Below the pieces are notes generated by a model that was not told the DNA's origin, did no database searches, and saw nothing but the letters and a program-made list of their open reading frames with translations. A stretch of DNA of 64,000 nucleotides from Aquilutibacter rugosus (GTDB lineage: Bacteria > Pseudomonadota > Gammaproteobacteria > Xanthomonadales > Xanthomonadaceae). Of this stretch, positions 44,171 through 53,103 are shown in pieces. Positions within the stretch are counted from its first letter, which is position 1, and each line of letters begins with the position of its first letter. The stretch is taken from assembly GCF_036541335.1 (NCBI RefSeq), contig NZ_JAZHBO010000002.1, positions 930,001 through 994,000 of the forward strand, written 5' to 3'. Made by a program: the position numbers and the translations under genes.

Positions 44171-45906
44171 TCCTTAAAAATAGCGGTCCCACGCGAACCG
44201 TCGGTTGCAATCCAACCGCGGTACATGCCCGACGTGTTGAACGGCATGATCAGATTACCGGCCGCATCCAGACCGATCACACCGCCATTGCCGCCGGCGG
44301 CAGGGATCTCTTCGTTAATGACGTAGTCCGAGGCGGCACGCAACGAATCGCCACGGTATTCCACGCGTTTGCAGATGTCGTGCGCGACGGCATTGCGAAT
44401 AAAGAACTCGCCCCAGCCGGTTGCGGAGATGCCGCAGTTGGCATCGGCCCACGTGCCGGCGCCGATGATCGGCGAGTCGCCCACGCGGCCCCACTTTTTG
44501 TTGGTCATGCCACCGGTGCTGGTGGCAGCGGCAATGTGACCTGCAGCATCTAACGCCACGGCGCCGACGGTGCCGAAATACGCCGCTTTACTTTTCACGC
44601 CGGTCTGCAGTTGCTGCTGCGCCTTGAGCAAGGCTTTGCGACGGGACTCGGTATCAAAGTACGAGTTCGGCACACGCGCGATGTCAGGTTGCGCATCCGC
44701 AAAATGTTCGGCGCCATCACCCATCAGCATGACGTGCTCGCTACGCTCCATCACTGCGCGCGCAAGATTGATCGGGTTGCGGATCGTCACCACGCCCGCC
44801 ACGGCACCCGCGCGGCCCGTGTGGCCTTCCATTAGCGATGCATCCAGCTCGTGCTTGCCCGCGGCGTTAAACACCGCGCCCTTGCCTGCATTGAACAGCG
44901 GATTATCCTCGAGCACATTGATGGCCGCGTTGACCGCATCGACTGCATTGCCGCCCGTGGACAGCACTCGATTACCGGCCGTCAGCGCGGCGTCCAGGCC
45001 TGCTCTGATCGCGGCCTGATCTGCAGCCGTCATGGCCTTGCGGTCCATCACGCCCGCACCACCGTGAATCACCAGTGCGGTGCGCCCCTGGTTCGTCATT
45101 CCGCTCGACGAGTCTGACGGCACCTGCGCCCGGAACCGCTCCTGCAGAAAGCCCCACATGATGCGCTCTGCACGCGCCGCGGCCAGCGGGTGATATTTGC
45201 AGCCTTCGCGATTGGCATGCGGCAGTGCAAAGCAATGCACGGCGCCCGCGAGATTCACGAACATCCAGTCGGCCTTGGCCTTGCGCATTTCATCCTGGAA
45301 GGGTGCAACGTCAGCGGCAGTGCCCTTGTCTTCGGCACCGTTCAACACCAGCACGCCGGCTTTGATTGCATTGTCTGCAGCCGGCATTGACGTACCTAAG
45401 CCGCCATGAAAACTGACCACTGCATTCAGCGCAGCGCCGCTACGAGCCAGCTCCAGCACACTGGTGCCGCCAAAGCAGTAACCGATCGCAGCGACGGCTC
45501 GGTCATCGACCTTGGCCTTCGACTGGGACTTGAGCATTGCCAGCGCCGAATTGATTCGACGACGCAGCTCCGGCAAGTCTTTATACAGACCGGTTACCTG
45601 CGCCTTTGCCTCGTCGCTGTTCTTTGGCCGCACGCCCTTGCCGTACATATCGGTCAGCAGTAGTACATGACCGCTACCTGCGATCTGCTTGGCCTTGGCG
45701 ATGTTGTCGCCATTGATGCCTAGCCAGTCCGGCACCATCAGCAGGCCCGGCCGCGCCGTGCTGACCGCATCGTCATACACCAGCTGATGCTCGAAGACCT
45801 TGCCGTCAACCTTGGTTTCCAGCGGCACGACCTGCACCGTAGCCAGGGCATACGAACTCACCAACAGGCCCAGAGCGGCAACAACGACACGAACAACGGT
45901 TTTCAT
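44167..45906 (-). CDS. Secreted fusion of a dienelactone hydrolase and an isoaspartyl peptidase/L-asparaginase
   Basis: 579 residues in one open frame. Residues 1-22 are a signal peptide ending SSYALA. Residues 25-262 are a dienelactone-hydrolase-type alpha/beta-hydrolase with nucleophile C144 (GYCFGG), acidic D193 and H224 (VHCF). Residues 270-579 are a complete Ntn-hydrolase of the plant-type asparaginase/isoaspartyl peptidase family: VIHGGAG, the autocleavage threonine T446 in YFGTVGAVAL, then ATSTGGMTNK and GRVGDSPIIGAG. M270 (codon at 45099-45097) lies exactly where a stand-alone peptidase would begin, so the fusion may come from loss of a stop codon, or an internal start may also be used. 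AGGA precedes the first ATG. Confidence 0.88.
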   Translation of the reverse strand: MKTVVRVVVAALGLLVSSYALATVQVVPLETKVDGKVFEHQLVYDDAVSTARPGLLMVPDWLGINGDNIAKAKQIAGSGHVLLLTDMYGKGVRPKNSDEAKAQVTGLYKDLPELRRRINSALAMLKSQSKAKVDDRAVAAIGYCFGGTSVLELARSGAALNAVVSFHGGLGTSMPAADNAIKAGVLVLNGAEDKGTAADVAPFQDEMRKAKADWMFVNLAGAVHCFALPHANREGCKYHPLAAARAERIMWGFLQERFRAQVPSDSSSGMTNQGRTALVIHGGAGVMDRKAMTAADQAAIRAGLDAALTAGNRVLSTGGNAVDAVNAAINVLEDNPLFNAGKGAVFNAAGKHELDASLMEGHTGRAGAVAGVVTIRNPINLARAVMERSEHVMLMGDGAEHFADAQPDIARVPNSYFDTESRRKALLKAQQQLQTGVKSKAAYFGTVGAVALDAAGHIAAATSTGGMTNKKWGRVGDSPIIGAGTWADANCGISATGWGEFFIRNAVAHDICKRVEYRGDSLRAASDYVINEEIPAAGGNGGVIGLDAAGNLIMPFNTSGMYRGWIATDGSRGTAIFKD

Positions 45907-45956
45907 AGAAAGTTTCCTGATATCCGGACGAACTTAAGAACGGGTTCCGCTGCCGC

Positions 45957-47384
45957 TTACGCGATGCCGAGCCCCTGAATACTGCTGATGCGGTCGGGAT
46001 CAAATCCGGCCAGCTGCGCGAAGTGTTTGCCGCGCTCCACATAGTCCCGATACGCATCAAAACTTGGCGCACCCGGCGACATCAGCACCACACCGCCACC
46101 GGCTTGCACAACGGCCTGCTCAGCAATTGCGAAGGCTTGTGCCAGATCCTTAGCGCGATCGAGCTTGACGCCCTGCGCAATGCACGAGGCCTCAATCTCA
46201 TCGGCAATTTGCGGACCTTTTTGACCCATCGTCACAATCTGTGCCGGCTGCGCCTGCCCCTGCTCAATAGCTAGCGCAAAACCGGACCAGTCCAGGCCGC
46301 GATCATGACCACCGACAATTACAGCTACGGGTACATCGGGATAGCACGAGAGCGCAGCCAGAGTCGCGTGCGGCGTGGTCGCAATTGAATCGTTGACGTA
46401 GCGTATGCCGTTGCGAGTGCCCATGGTTTGCAGGCGATTGGGCAAGGGCATGAATGTCGCTGCGTGCTGCGCCAGCGGCTCGGCTGCGATGCCTAAGGCC
46501 TCGATGGCCGTGAGCGCCGCACACAGATTGCCGCGATTGTGACGGCCCGGCAACGGCAAGTCCTTGGTATCCATGACCTGCCGGTCGCCCTTGAACAACA
46601 TGTCGTCGCGCAGATGCCATCCGTGCGGATTGCCGTACTGCACAACACGGGAGTCCGGCAGCTTCAGCGCGGTCAGTCGCACGTCGGCCGCGTTGATCAC
46701 GGCCACATGCGGCGCTGCTTGCGTCAGCAAGGTGAGCTTATCGGCCACGTATTGCGCCTCGCCGCCGTGCCAGTCCAGATGCTCGGGGAACACGTTGACC
46801 ACTACCGCAACGGCCGGATGTGCGCCACTGTTGGCCAGATCACGCGTTTGGTAACTCGACAGCTCAATCACGCGGTATTGCACCGTGGCGTCGTTAGGCA
46901 CAGCCAGCAAGGGCATACCGATATTGCCGGCCAGCAAGGTGCGATAACCGCCGCAGCGAAGCAAATGCGCCGTTAGTGCGCTGGTCGTGGACTTGCCTTT
47001 GGTACCGGTCACGCAAATCGTGTTGGCCAGTACATCGCCCTGCGCTCGCGCCGCGCGTGCCCACAAGTACGTACCGCCGACAAAGCGGGTACCGACCTGA
47101 ATTGCCGACTGCACGGCCGGTTGATTCGGGCTGATACCCGGCGACTTGATGACCCAGTTCCAAGCCGAGAAATCCGTGTTCGGAACAAACGCACTGACCT
47201 GCACTAGCGGGTCGGACAACTCAGCAGCGACAGCTTCTAGCTCCGCCGGTGTGACGAACAGCTGCAGTGACCGCTGGGGTTCCCGCGCCCGGATCCAGGC
47301 ATAGGCCGCACGGCCTTCGTGCCCCCAGCCCCACAGGGCGATGCGATCGTCAGCGCTCCAGGGCATGGCGGCAGTGCCGGTCAT
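45957..47384 (-). CDS. murD2: UDP-MurNAc-L-Ala:L-glutamate ligase MurD2
   Basis: 475-residue Mur ligase. The ATP loop is CVTGTKGKSTTSALTAHLL (about 125-143); VVNVFPEHLDWHGG, the hinge LPGRHNRGNLCAALTA and C-terminal GGHDRGLDWSGF and LMSPGAPSFDAY follow. It resembles MurD but has NDSIATTP where MurD usually has NDSKATN. Together with the adjacent MurL gene this identifies MurD2, which in Xanthomonas oryzae adds L-Glu rather than D-Glu to UDP-MurNAc-L-Ala. ATG 47384 shares one base with the MurL stop (TAATG), so the two are translationally coupled. An ordinary MurD is expected elsewhere in the genome or may be absent. Confidence 0.88.
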   Translation of the reverse strand: MTGTAAMPWSADDRIALWGWGHEGRAAYAWIRAREPQRSLQLFVTPAELEAVAAELSDPLVQVSAFVPNTDFSAWNWVIKSPGISPNQPAVQSAIQVGTRFVGGTYLWARAARAQGDVLANTICVTGTKGKSTTSALTAHLLRCGGYRTLLAGNIGMPLLAVPNDATVQYRVIELSSYQTRDLANSGAHPAVAVVVNVFPEHLDWHGGEAQYVADKLTLLTQAAPHVAVINAADVRLTALKLPDSRVVQYGNPHGWHLRDDMLFKGDRQVMDTKDLPLPGRHNRGNLCAALTAIEALGIAAEPLAQHAATFMPLPNRLQTMGTRNGIRYVNDSIATTPHATLAALSCYPDVPVAVIVGGHDRGLDWSGFALAIEQGQAQPAQIVTMGQKGPQIADEIEASCIAQGVKLDRAKDLAQAFAIAEQAVVQAGGGVVLMSPGAPSFDAYRDYVERGKHFAQLAGFDPDRISSIQGLGIA

Positions 47385-48769
47385 TAGGCTCGATCCCAAT
47401 AGGCAAACAGGGCGTCGGCCACTGCCGGAGGGATCCGGTGCGCATCGTCACTACGATGCAGCAGGCTGGAGACGCGCAGATCCTCGCCGCTCAGTTGCGG
47501 GCGAATTTCGCGGGCGAACCGTTGGACGATGGCATCGTGCTGCCACTCCGGGCGCTCCGTCAGCGCGGTCATGGCGGCGCGCGATTCCTTGCCCTCGCCT
47601 ACGCATTCAAAGGGTTTGTGGTCACGGTATTCGAGCAAGGCATCGAAGCCGGCGGTTTGCGATTCGTCATCGAGCAAGTTGCGACCGAAGATGCTGACCA
47701 GGCGCGGTTTGGACATAAACGGTGCCAAGGCCAGAAACACAAAGTGACACTTCGGACAGGCGCCGCACCAGCGGTTGACCGGTCGCTCGCCGAGAATATG
47801 GAAGTTGCGGTTACAGCTCGAGAAATGCGCATCGTAATGATCGGTGCGCGTGAACTGCCTGGCGACCGCGAGCTCGCTCAGAGGACGCAGCAACGAGTAG
47901 TACGACAGATCGGCCGCAATCCGATCCTGCACATACGCCGCGAAGGCATCCTCAAAGGCCCAACCCTTGGACCACTGGTGATTGACCTCGCCGGTTCCCT
48001 CGATGAGGCTACCGTAGCTCGACGATCTCTCGTTCGAAAACACGACCTGATCGTAGCCAAGCACAATCGCCGCCAAGGTCATGATGGCGGAGTTGATGGC
48101 CGTCACCGGAATGTGACCGTTCCAGGCTCCCTCGCGGTTGATTTCAAACAGCAGTGGCGAGATGGCGCGACCAAGGTTCAAGGTCGGCAGGCCGGTGCGT
48201 TCGGCGCAGGCACGAATCAGCTGCGAACCGCCGATCCAGGTCACCGTCTGATCCACGCCAATGTTGCGCAGAGATTCGATGGAGACCAGCGAATCCTTAC
48301 CGCCACCGATTGCAACGAGTGCGTGATGACGCAGACCCAGCGATTGCGCCGACACTTCGGACGTGACACCGACCGGGAATTGAATTTCGCCGCGCAGTTC
48401 CAGTCCATTGCGATAGGCAAATTCGCCAAGACCGTTTTCGTAAACCATGGTCAGGAAATCTGCCGTGAGACGATCGATGGCCTCACCCTCGATCACAATC
48501 GTCTTGGGCACTGCTGCCTTGTAGTAGCTGACGCCCGCAATCAGATGCAGCAGACGCAACGCGGCAGCGATGGCCTGCTCGCGTTCTGCATCGAGCGTAA
48601 ACGGTGCGCCGGGCACGGTAACCACCTCGACGAATTCGGGACTGTCGTCAAAGCGATAGCCCAGTTCGGCAATGCCGGTCTGCGCATCGAAACTGCAACG
48701 CGAAAAAACAAAGGTGCCGACGGCGTCGCGGTCAAAGCGCCAGTCGGCGCCGGTAGCTTGTGTATTCAT
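47384..48769 (-). CDS. murL: UDP-MurNAc-L-Ala-L-Glu epimerase MurL
   Basis: 461 residues. MurL converts the terminal L-Glu of UDP-MurNAc-L-Ala-L-Glu to D-Glu in an ATP-dependent reaction, replacing glutamate racemase. The central domain has a PP-loop-like ATP site LVAIGGGKDSLVSIES (155-160 core), followed by TWIGGSQLI and VVFSNERSSS. A cysteine group, C319 plus C335, C338 and C341 in RWCGACPKCHF, could bind metal. Length and motifs match the Xanthomonas enzyme. The start overlaps the lysCA stop in ATGA and the stop overlaps the murD2 start, so all three genes form one coupled operon. Confidence 0.9.
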   Translation of the reverse strand: MNTQATGADWRFDRDAVGTFVFSRCSFDAQTGIAELGYRFDDSPEFVEVVTVPGAPFTLDAEREQAIAAALRLLHLIAGVSYYKAAVPKTIVIEGEAIDRLTADFLTMVYENGLGEFAYRNGLELRGEIQFPVGVTSEVSAQSLGLRHHALVAIGGGKDSLVSIESLRNIGVDQTVTWIGGSQLIRACAERTGLPTLNLGRAISPLLFEINREGAWNGHIPVTAINSAIMTLAAIVLGYDQVVFSNERSSSYGSLIEGTGEVNHQWSKGWAFEDAFAAYVQDRIAADLSYYSLLRPLSELAVARQFTRTDHYDAHFSSCNRNFHILGERPVNRWCGACPKCHFVFLALAPFMSKPRLVSIFGRNLLDDESQTAGFDALLEYRDHKPFECVGEGKESRAAMTALTERPEWQHDAIVQRFAREIRPQLSGEDLRVSSLLHRSDDAHRIPPAVADALFAYWDRA

Positions 48770-51360
48770 TTGGTTTCAATGCATAGTTCGCGCGGCAAAT
48801 CGCGCAGATTGTAATGGTTGGCCATGACCATGCCGTAAGCGCCGGTGTCGGCAATCAGCAGGACATCGCCCTCGGAAGTTGCAGCCGGCATCAGTCGGTC
48901 GTGACCGAGCACATCGCCGCTTTCGCAGATTGGACCGACGATGTCCGTCAACTGCAGCTGCGTATCGTGCAAGCGCGACAGATTAAAAATGCCGTGATAG
49001 GCGTCATACAGAGAAGGCCGCAGCAGCGCATTCATGCCGGCATTGGCACCGATACGCAGGACGCCATCCTTTTCAATGATCTGCGTCACCTGAGTCAGCA
49101 GCACACCGGACTCGGCCACCAGATAGCGGCCCGGCTCGATCGCAACTCGCAGGCCGGGATAATTGCGGCGGATTTCACTGAGACCGTGTGCATAGGCCTG
49201 CAGGTCGAATGGCTTGCCATCGGGCGTATACGGAATGGACATGCCGCCACCGATATCAATGGTGGAGATGCTACCGCTAAGCTCAGCTAAACCGGCCAGC
49301 GAGGCAAACACCTGACGCCAGTGATCGGGATTATCAATGCCGCTACCCAGATGCGCATGCAGACCGGTCACTGTGACCTGATGGCGACGCGCGAGCTGCA
49401 GGAAGGCCTCGAACTTGGCCAACGGCAGGCCGAACTTGGCTTCGGCGCCACCGGTCTTGACCTTGTCGTGATGGCCTTCGCCATGACCCAAGTCGACACG
49501 CAACCAGACCGACTGACCGCGAAACACATCGGGCCAACGTTCCAGAATTTCGAGGCTGTCAATCGTGACGGTTACGCCCTGCGCTAATGCCTCGATGTAT
49601 TCACTGCGAGGTGCGAACGACGGCGTAAACAGGATTTGCTGCGGTGTCAGTTGCGGGACATGCTGACGTACGTGACGCAACTCGGCCAGCGACACGCACT
49701 CCAGACCAAAGCCCTCTTCGACCAGGGCATTGAGCAACTGCGGATGCGGATTGGCCTTGATGGCAAAGTAGCGCGCATCGACACTGGCAATCTCGGCAAG
49801 ATTGCGCGCCCGTGCGCGAACCGTTGCCACATCGTAGACATAGGCAGGCGTGCCCTCTGCTGCGATCTGCAGCAATTGTTCGACTTGCTGCTCCCACCAG
49901 CGCGGATGCGGCTCGACCCTACCCTCTTTGAGTTCACGCCATGACGGGCCGAAAGCCTGCCGATTCAGCACCGGCATTGCACCTGACTTGATCAGGCTGG
50001 CATGAATCGCAGGGATGAGTCCCTCGACGTCTTCCTCGTCAATGACAAATGTCAGGTTCAGGTCGTTTGACGACTGCGAAATCAGGTGCACGCGTTCCTT
50101 ACCGAACGTCGCCCAGATATCGGAGAGTTTGTGCAGCAGCGAACGCATGCCGCGACCGACCAGCGTCACTGCAGCGCAAGGTGCGATCACCTTGACGATG
50201 CAGACCTTGGACAGATCTGCCGACAGCTTGGACAGCACATCGGAATTCATCAGATTGTCCGACGGATCGAGACTGACCGTCACGTTGGTTTCTGACGAAC
50301 CGATCAGGTCGATGGACAGACCGTGCTGGCGGAAAATAGCGAAAATATCGGCCAGAAACCCGACCTGTTGCCACATGCCGATGGATTCCATCGACACCAG
50401 GACGATGCCCTTGCGCGCCGAGATGGCTTTGACACCTTGCACCGGATCGGCTTGCGCATCAATGCGCGTGCCAGGCAAATCGGGGTTCTCGGTATCCAGA
50501 ATGCGAATCGGCACGCCGGCATCACGGCAGGGCGCAATGGAACGCGGATGCAGCACTTTGGCACCGGTCGTCGCGATTTCCTGCGCCTCACCGTAACGCA
50601 GGCGCGACAGAATACGGGCGTCGGGGACTTCGCGCGGATTGGCGGTAAACATGCCGGGCACGTCGGTCCAGATCTCGACCGCTTGCGCCTGCAGCAAGGC
50701 ACCGAAGTACGCAGCTGACGTATCGCTGCCACCACGACCGAGGATGGCCGTACCGCCTTCGGGATGGGCTGCAATAAAACCTTGCGTAATCAGAATGGAG
50801 GTCGGTTGCTGTGCAAACGATTCCCGGAATTCGGGTTTTCCCACCGCTTGGCAATTGACCGAAAGGCGCGAAGACCATGCCGACTGATTGGGCAACTGCA
50901 GTGCTGTCAGCCAGTTGCGTGCATCGCACCAGCCGATATCCACACCTTGTGAGCGCAGGTAGGCGGCACCCAGCGTTGATGACAGCAACTCACCTTGTGC
51001 GAGCACCTCGGCCTGCCAATCCAATGCGAGACTTGCGCGCCGCGGATCGGATGCCAATGCACGCAAGGATGCGAGCCGCTCAGTCAGCACCGTATCCACA
51101 TCGAGCCCCAACTCGGCGCCAAACTCACGATGCCGCTGTTCGAGTTGCTCGATGCGAGTCTCGACGGCATCGCCTGCAGCAATCGCCTGCAGTTCATTGG
51201 TCACACCCGACAGGGCCGATACCACGATGAGTACCCGACCGCCTTCGCCCTGGGATTGCGCTCGTTGCACCGCTAGCTTGCCGATGGTGTCCCAGCGATG
51301 GCGACGGGACACGGAGGTGCCCCCGAACTTCAGGACGATCCACTGTTGTGCGCGTGTCAC
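48766..51360 (-). CDS. lysAC: Bifunctional aspartate kinase / diaminopimelate decarboxylase
   Basis: 864 residues. The N-terminal aspartate kinase (about 1-290) starts WIVLKFGGTSVSRRHRW and is followed by two ACT domains (about 300-440; ESIGMWQQVGFLADIFA, IGSSETNVTVSLDP) that sense lysine or threonine. The C-terminal half is a PLP alanine-racemase-fold DAP decarboxylase with the PLP lysine in RYFAIKANPHPQLLN (near 535), HLGSGI and DIGGGMSIPY. It combines the first and last steps of lysine/DAP synthesis, a fusion known from Xanthomonas and Xylella. Start is GTG 51360. It leads the murL-murD2 operon. Confidence 0.96.
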   Translation of the reverse strand: MTRAQQWIVLKFGGTSVSRRHRWDTIGKLAVQRAQSQGEGGRVLIVVSALSGVTNELQAIAAGDAVETRIEQLEQRHREFGAELGLDVDTVLTERLASLRALASDPRRASLALDWQAEVLAQGELLSSTLGAAYLRSQGVDIGWCDARNWLTALQLPNQSAWSSRLSVNCQAVGKPEFRESFAQQPTSILITQGFIAAHPEGGTAILGRGGSDTSAAYFGALLQAQAVEIWTDVPGMFTANPREVPDARILSRLRYGEAQEIATTGAKVLHPRSIAPCRDAGVPIRILDTENPDLPGTRIDAQADPVQGVKAISARKGIVLVSMESIGMWQQVGFLADIFAIFRQHGLSIDLIGSSETNVTVSLDPSDNLMNSDVLSKLSADLSKVCIVKVIAPCAAVTLVGRGMRSLLHKLSDIWATFGKERVHLISQSSNDLNLTFVIDEEDVEGLIPAIHASLIKSGAMPVLNRQAFGPSWRELKEGRVEPHPRWWEQQVEQLLQIAAEGTPAYVYDVATVRARARNLAEIASVDARYFAIKANPHPQLLNALVEEGFGLECVSLAELRHVRQHVPQLTPQQILFTPSFAPRSEYIEALAQGVTVTIDSLEILERWPDVFRGQSVWLRVDLGHGEGHHDKVKTGGAEAKFGLPLAKFEAFLQLARRHQVTVTGLHAHLGSGIDNPDHWRQVFASLAGLAELSGSISTIDIGGGMSIPYTPDGKPFDLQAYAHGLSEIRRNYPGLRVAIEPGRYLVAESGVLLTQVTQIIEKDGVLRIGANAGMNALLRPSLYDAYHGIFNLSRLHDTQLQLTDIVGPICESGDVLGHDRLMPAATSEGDVLLIADTGAYGMVMANHYNLRDLPRELCIETK

Positions 51361-51422
51361 CGATGATTCCCGGACGGATAAGGATAAACTTCCATTCTAA
51401 CCAATCCACCGGAGACCGCTCG

Positions 51423-52343
51423 ATGGCCCGCTTTGATTTTGTGCAGATGGATGTATTCAGCCGCGAACCCGGCATGGGCAACGCGCTGGCCGTCGTGCTG
51501 CGTGGCCACACCCTGTCGGATCGCGCCATGCAATCGCTAGCCCGCTGGATGCGCCTGCCGGAAACCACCTTCACCGGTCCGGCCGATGACACCGGTAAAG
51601 CACCGGCCTCGTGCTATGCCATCCGCATGTTCGCACCCGACAAGGAGGTTCCGTTTGCGGGCCATCCGAGTGTCGGTACCGCCGCGGCGCTACTCGACGC
51701 GGACCTGTTGACCCCGGACGCCGATGGCCTCGTCTGGCAACAGGGACTGGCGGGCTTGCTGCCTTTGCGTGTCGAGCATCTGCAAGACCCCAATCAACGT
51801 GTGATTTCGCTACGCAATCCGCCGGCCAATGAGATCGAAGGCGGCGCGGTCACCCACCGCGATCAGCTCACGGCCGCTACCACGGGCTTAGCCCCGGGCG
51901 CGATTGCACCTGTATTGGCCGAAGGCGGTCGCCGTTGGTGGCTGGTACAGGCCGCTAGCGAAGCGGCCTTGCGCCAATGGTCGCCCGCATGGGATGGCAT
52001 CGGCGAGTTGGCCGTTGCCAGCGGCAGCATGGGTATTTGTGCGTTCGCCTTTGCCGACGATGCCGATTCCGGCTACCAGGTGGTGACGCGGGCCCTCGTT
52101 GGCCATCCGCAACCTTTCGAAGATGCGGCTAGCGGCGCGGCCAATGCCATCCTTGCGAGCATTCTGTTCCGACACGCAGCCGAGCATCTGCCGGCCACCG
52201 GATATATCGTCAGCCAAGGGCGGGAAATCGGTTACGACGCGCAGCTCTATTTGAGCCCGGGCGCGGACGGCGCGATCTGGTCCGGCGGACAGACGCGCAC
52301 GGCAATCCGCGGCTCCATTGACTGGGATGCCGCGGCGCCCTGA
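51423..52343 (+). CDS. PhzF-family isomerase
   Basis: 306 residues. DapF-like fold with paired halves: FDFVQMDVFSREPGMGNALAVV near the start, the conserved PFAGHPSVGTAAAL, and EDAASGAANAIL in the second half. PhzF acts in phenazine synthesis, but most family members are metabolic isomerases of unknown substrate. No other phenazine genes are present. The N-terminal catalytic Glu of PhzF appears in LPETTFTGP. GGAG lies eight bases before ATG 51423. It diverges from lysCA across 62 bases. Confidence 0.87.
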   Translation: MARFDFVQMDVFSREPGMGNALAVVLRGHTLSDRAMQSLARWMRLPETTFTGPADDTGKAPASCYAIRMFAPDKEVPFAGHPSVGTAAALLDADLLTPDADGLVWQQGLAGLLPLRVEHLQDPNQRVISLRNPPANEIEGGAVTHRDQLTAATTGLAPGAIAPVLAEGGRRWWLVQAASEAALRQWSPAWDGIGELAVASGSMGICAFAFADDADSGYQVVTRALVGHPQPFEDAASGAANAILASILFRHAAEHLPATGYIVSQGREIGYDAQLYLSPGADGAIWSGGQTRTAIRGSIDWDAAAP

Positions 52344-52356
52344 GTTGCCTTAGATC

Positions 52357-53001
52357 CTAGTAACGGCTGCTGGCACCGTTGACATTGACGGTGATCGAGT
52401 CACCGACCCGGAACGACTGCGTGGTGCGCAGCGTACCGTACTGGTTTCCGATGCGGTATTGCACATCGTAGGCATTGTATTGACGCGAATCGTTCGTCGG
52501 CAGCGGCTCGCATACGGTGGTGGTGCCTTGCGGTCCCGTTGCGTTTCGGTAGATTCGCTGACCGGCCATAGTGCCGATGGATGAGCCAACCGAGCTGGCG
52601 ATCACACTGCCCATACCACCGCCAATCTTGCTGCCGATCACACCACCGACGATGCCGCCAACGATGCTGGACATCACGTTGCCCGCAGTAGAACCACGCT
52701 GCACCGGTTCCGTACGATAGGTACCTGGACGGTTGTAGTCGTCATCGGGATACGCCGGTTCTATTGTGTACTGTCCCGTGCGCTGGTTGTAGCAGCGGCG
52801 CTGGCCGGATCGGGTTGAAATATCGGCATCAAACACCGGATCGACGCGCGTCACAGTGCCGGTCAGAGTCGACAAAGCCGTCGGCGAACCCGGGTACGGC
52901 GGGTTGGAGTTATAGGTGCCCGTCTGCTGCGCCAAGGCCGGAGCGGCCATGCACAAGGTTAAAGCCATCGTGGCCCACAGCGGTTTGCGCGAAATGCTCA
53001 T
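52357..53001 (-). CDS. Secreted glycine-zipper protein
   Basis: 214 residues. A signal peptide (about 1-24, cleaved after PALA) precedes a low-complexity Tyr/Pro/Asn region and a Gly-zipper segment SSIVGGIVGGVIGSKIGGGM (about 107-126) extending to SSIGTMAGQ. Such Gly-zipper (17 kDa surface antigen/SlyB-like) segments insert in or span membranes. The C-terminal ~60 residues contain one further Cys and a beta-rich tail. No lipobox is seen. ATG 53001 has AGGA upstream; the in-frame codon at 53103 is too far upstream. Function unknown, probably outer-membrane stability. Confidence 0.75.
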   Translation of the reverse strand: MSISRKPLWATMALTLCMAAPALAQQTGTYNSNPPYPGSPTALSTLTGTVTRVDPVFDADISTRSGQRRCYNQRTGQYTIEPAYPDDDYNRPGTYRTEPVQRGSTAGNVMSSIVGGIVGGVIGSKIGGGMGSVIASSVGSSIGTMAGQRIYRNATGPQGTTTVCEPLPTNDSRQYNAYDVQYRIGNQYGTLRTTQSFRVGDSITVNVNGASSRY

Positions 53002-53103
53002 TGTCGGATCCTGTCGAATTCCGGCCATTCCGGATGCCCTCATGATCGGCAAAGGGCAGTTAACCGATAATGAAGGCCGCCCTTTTGCTGTTTTTTCATT
53101 CAT

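Noticed and set aside
44167..45906. Frameshift or two separate genes instead of a fusion
   Set aside because: The frame is open throughout and both domains are complete. A lost stop codon remains possible and is listed as a check, but the sequence as given is one gene.
47267..48814. 515-codon plus-strand open frame opposite murL and murD2
   Set aside because: MurL and MurD2 on the minus strand have clear motifs and coupled starts; the plus-strand product is Arg/His-rich with no motif.
51423..52343. Phenazine biosynthesis locus suggested by PhzF
   Set aside because: No phzA, B, C, D, E or G homologue is nearby; PhzF-like isomerases are widespread without phenazines.
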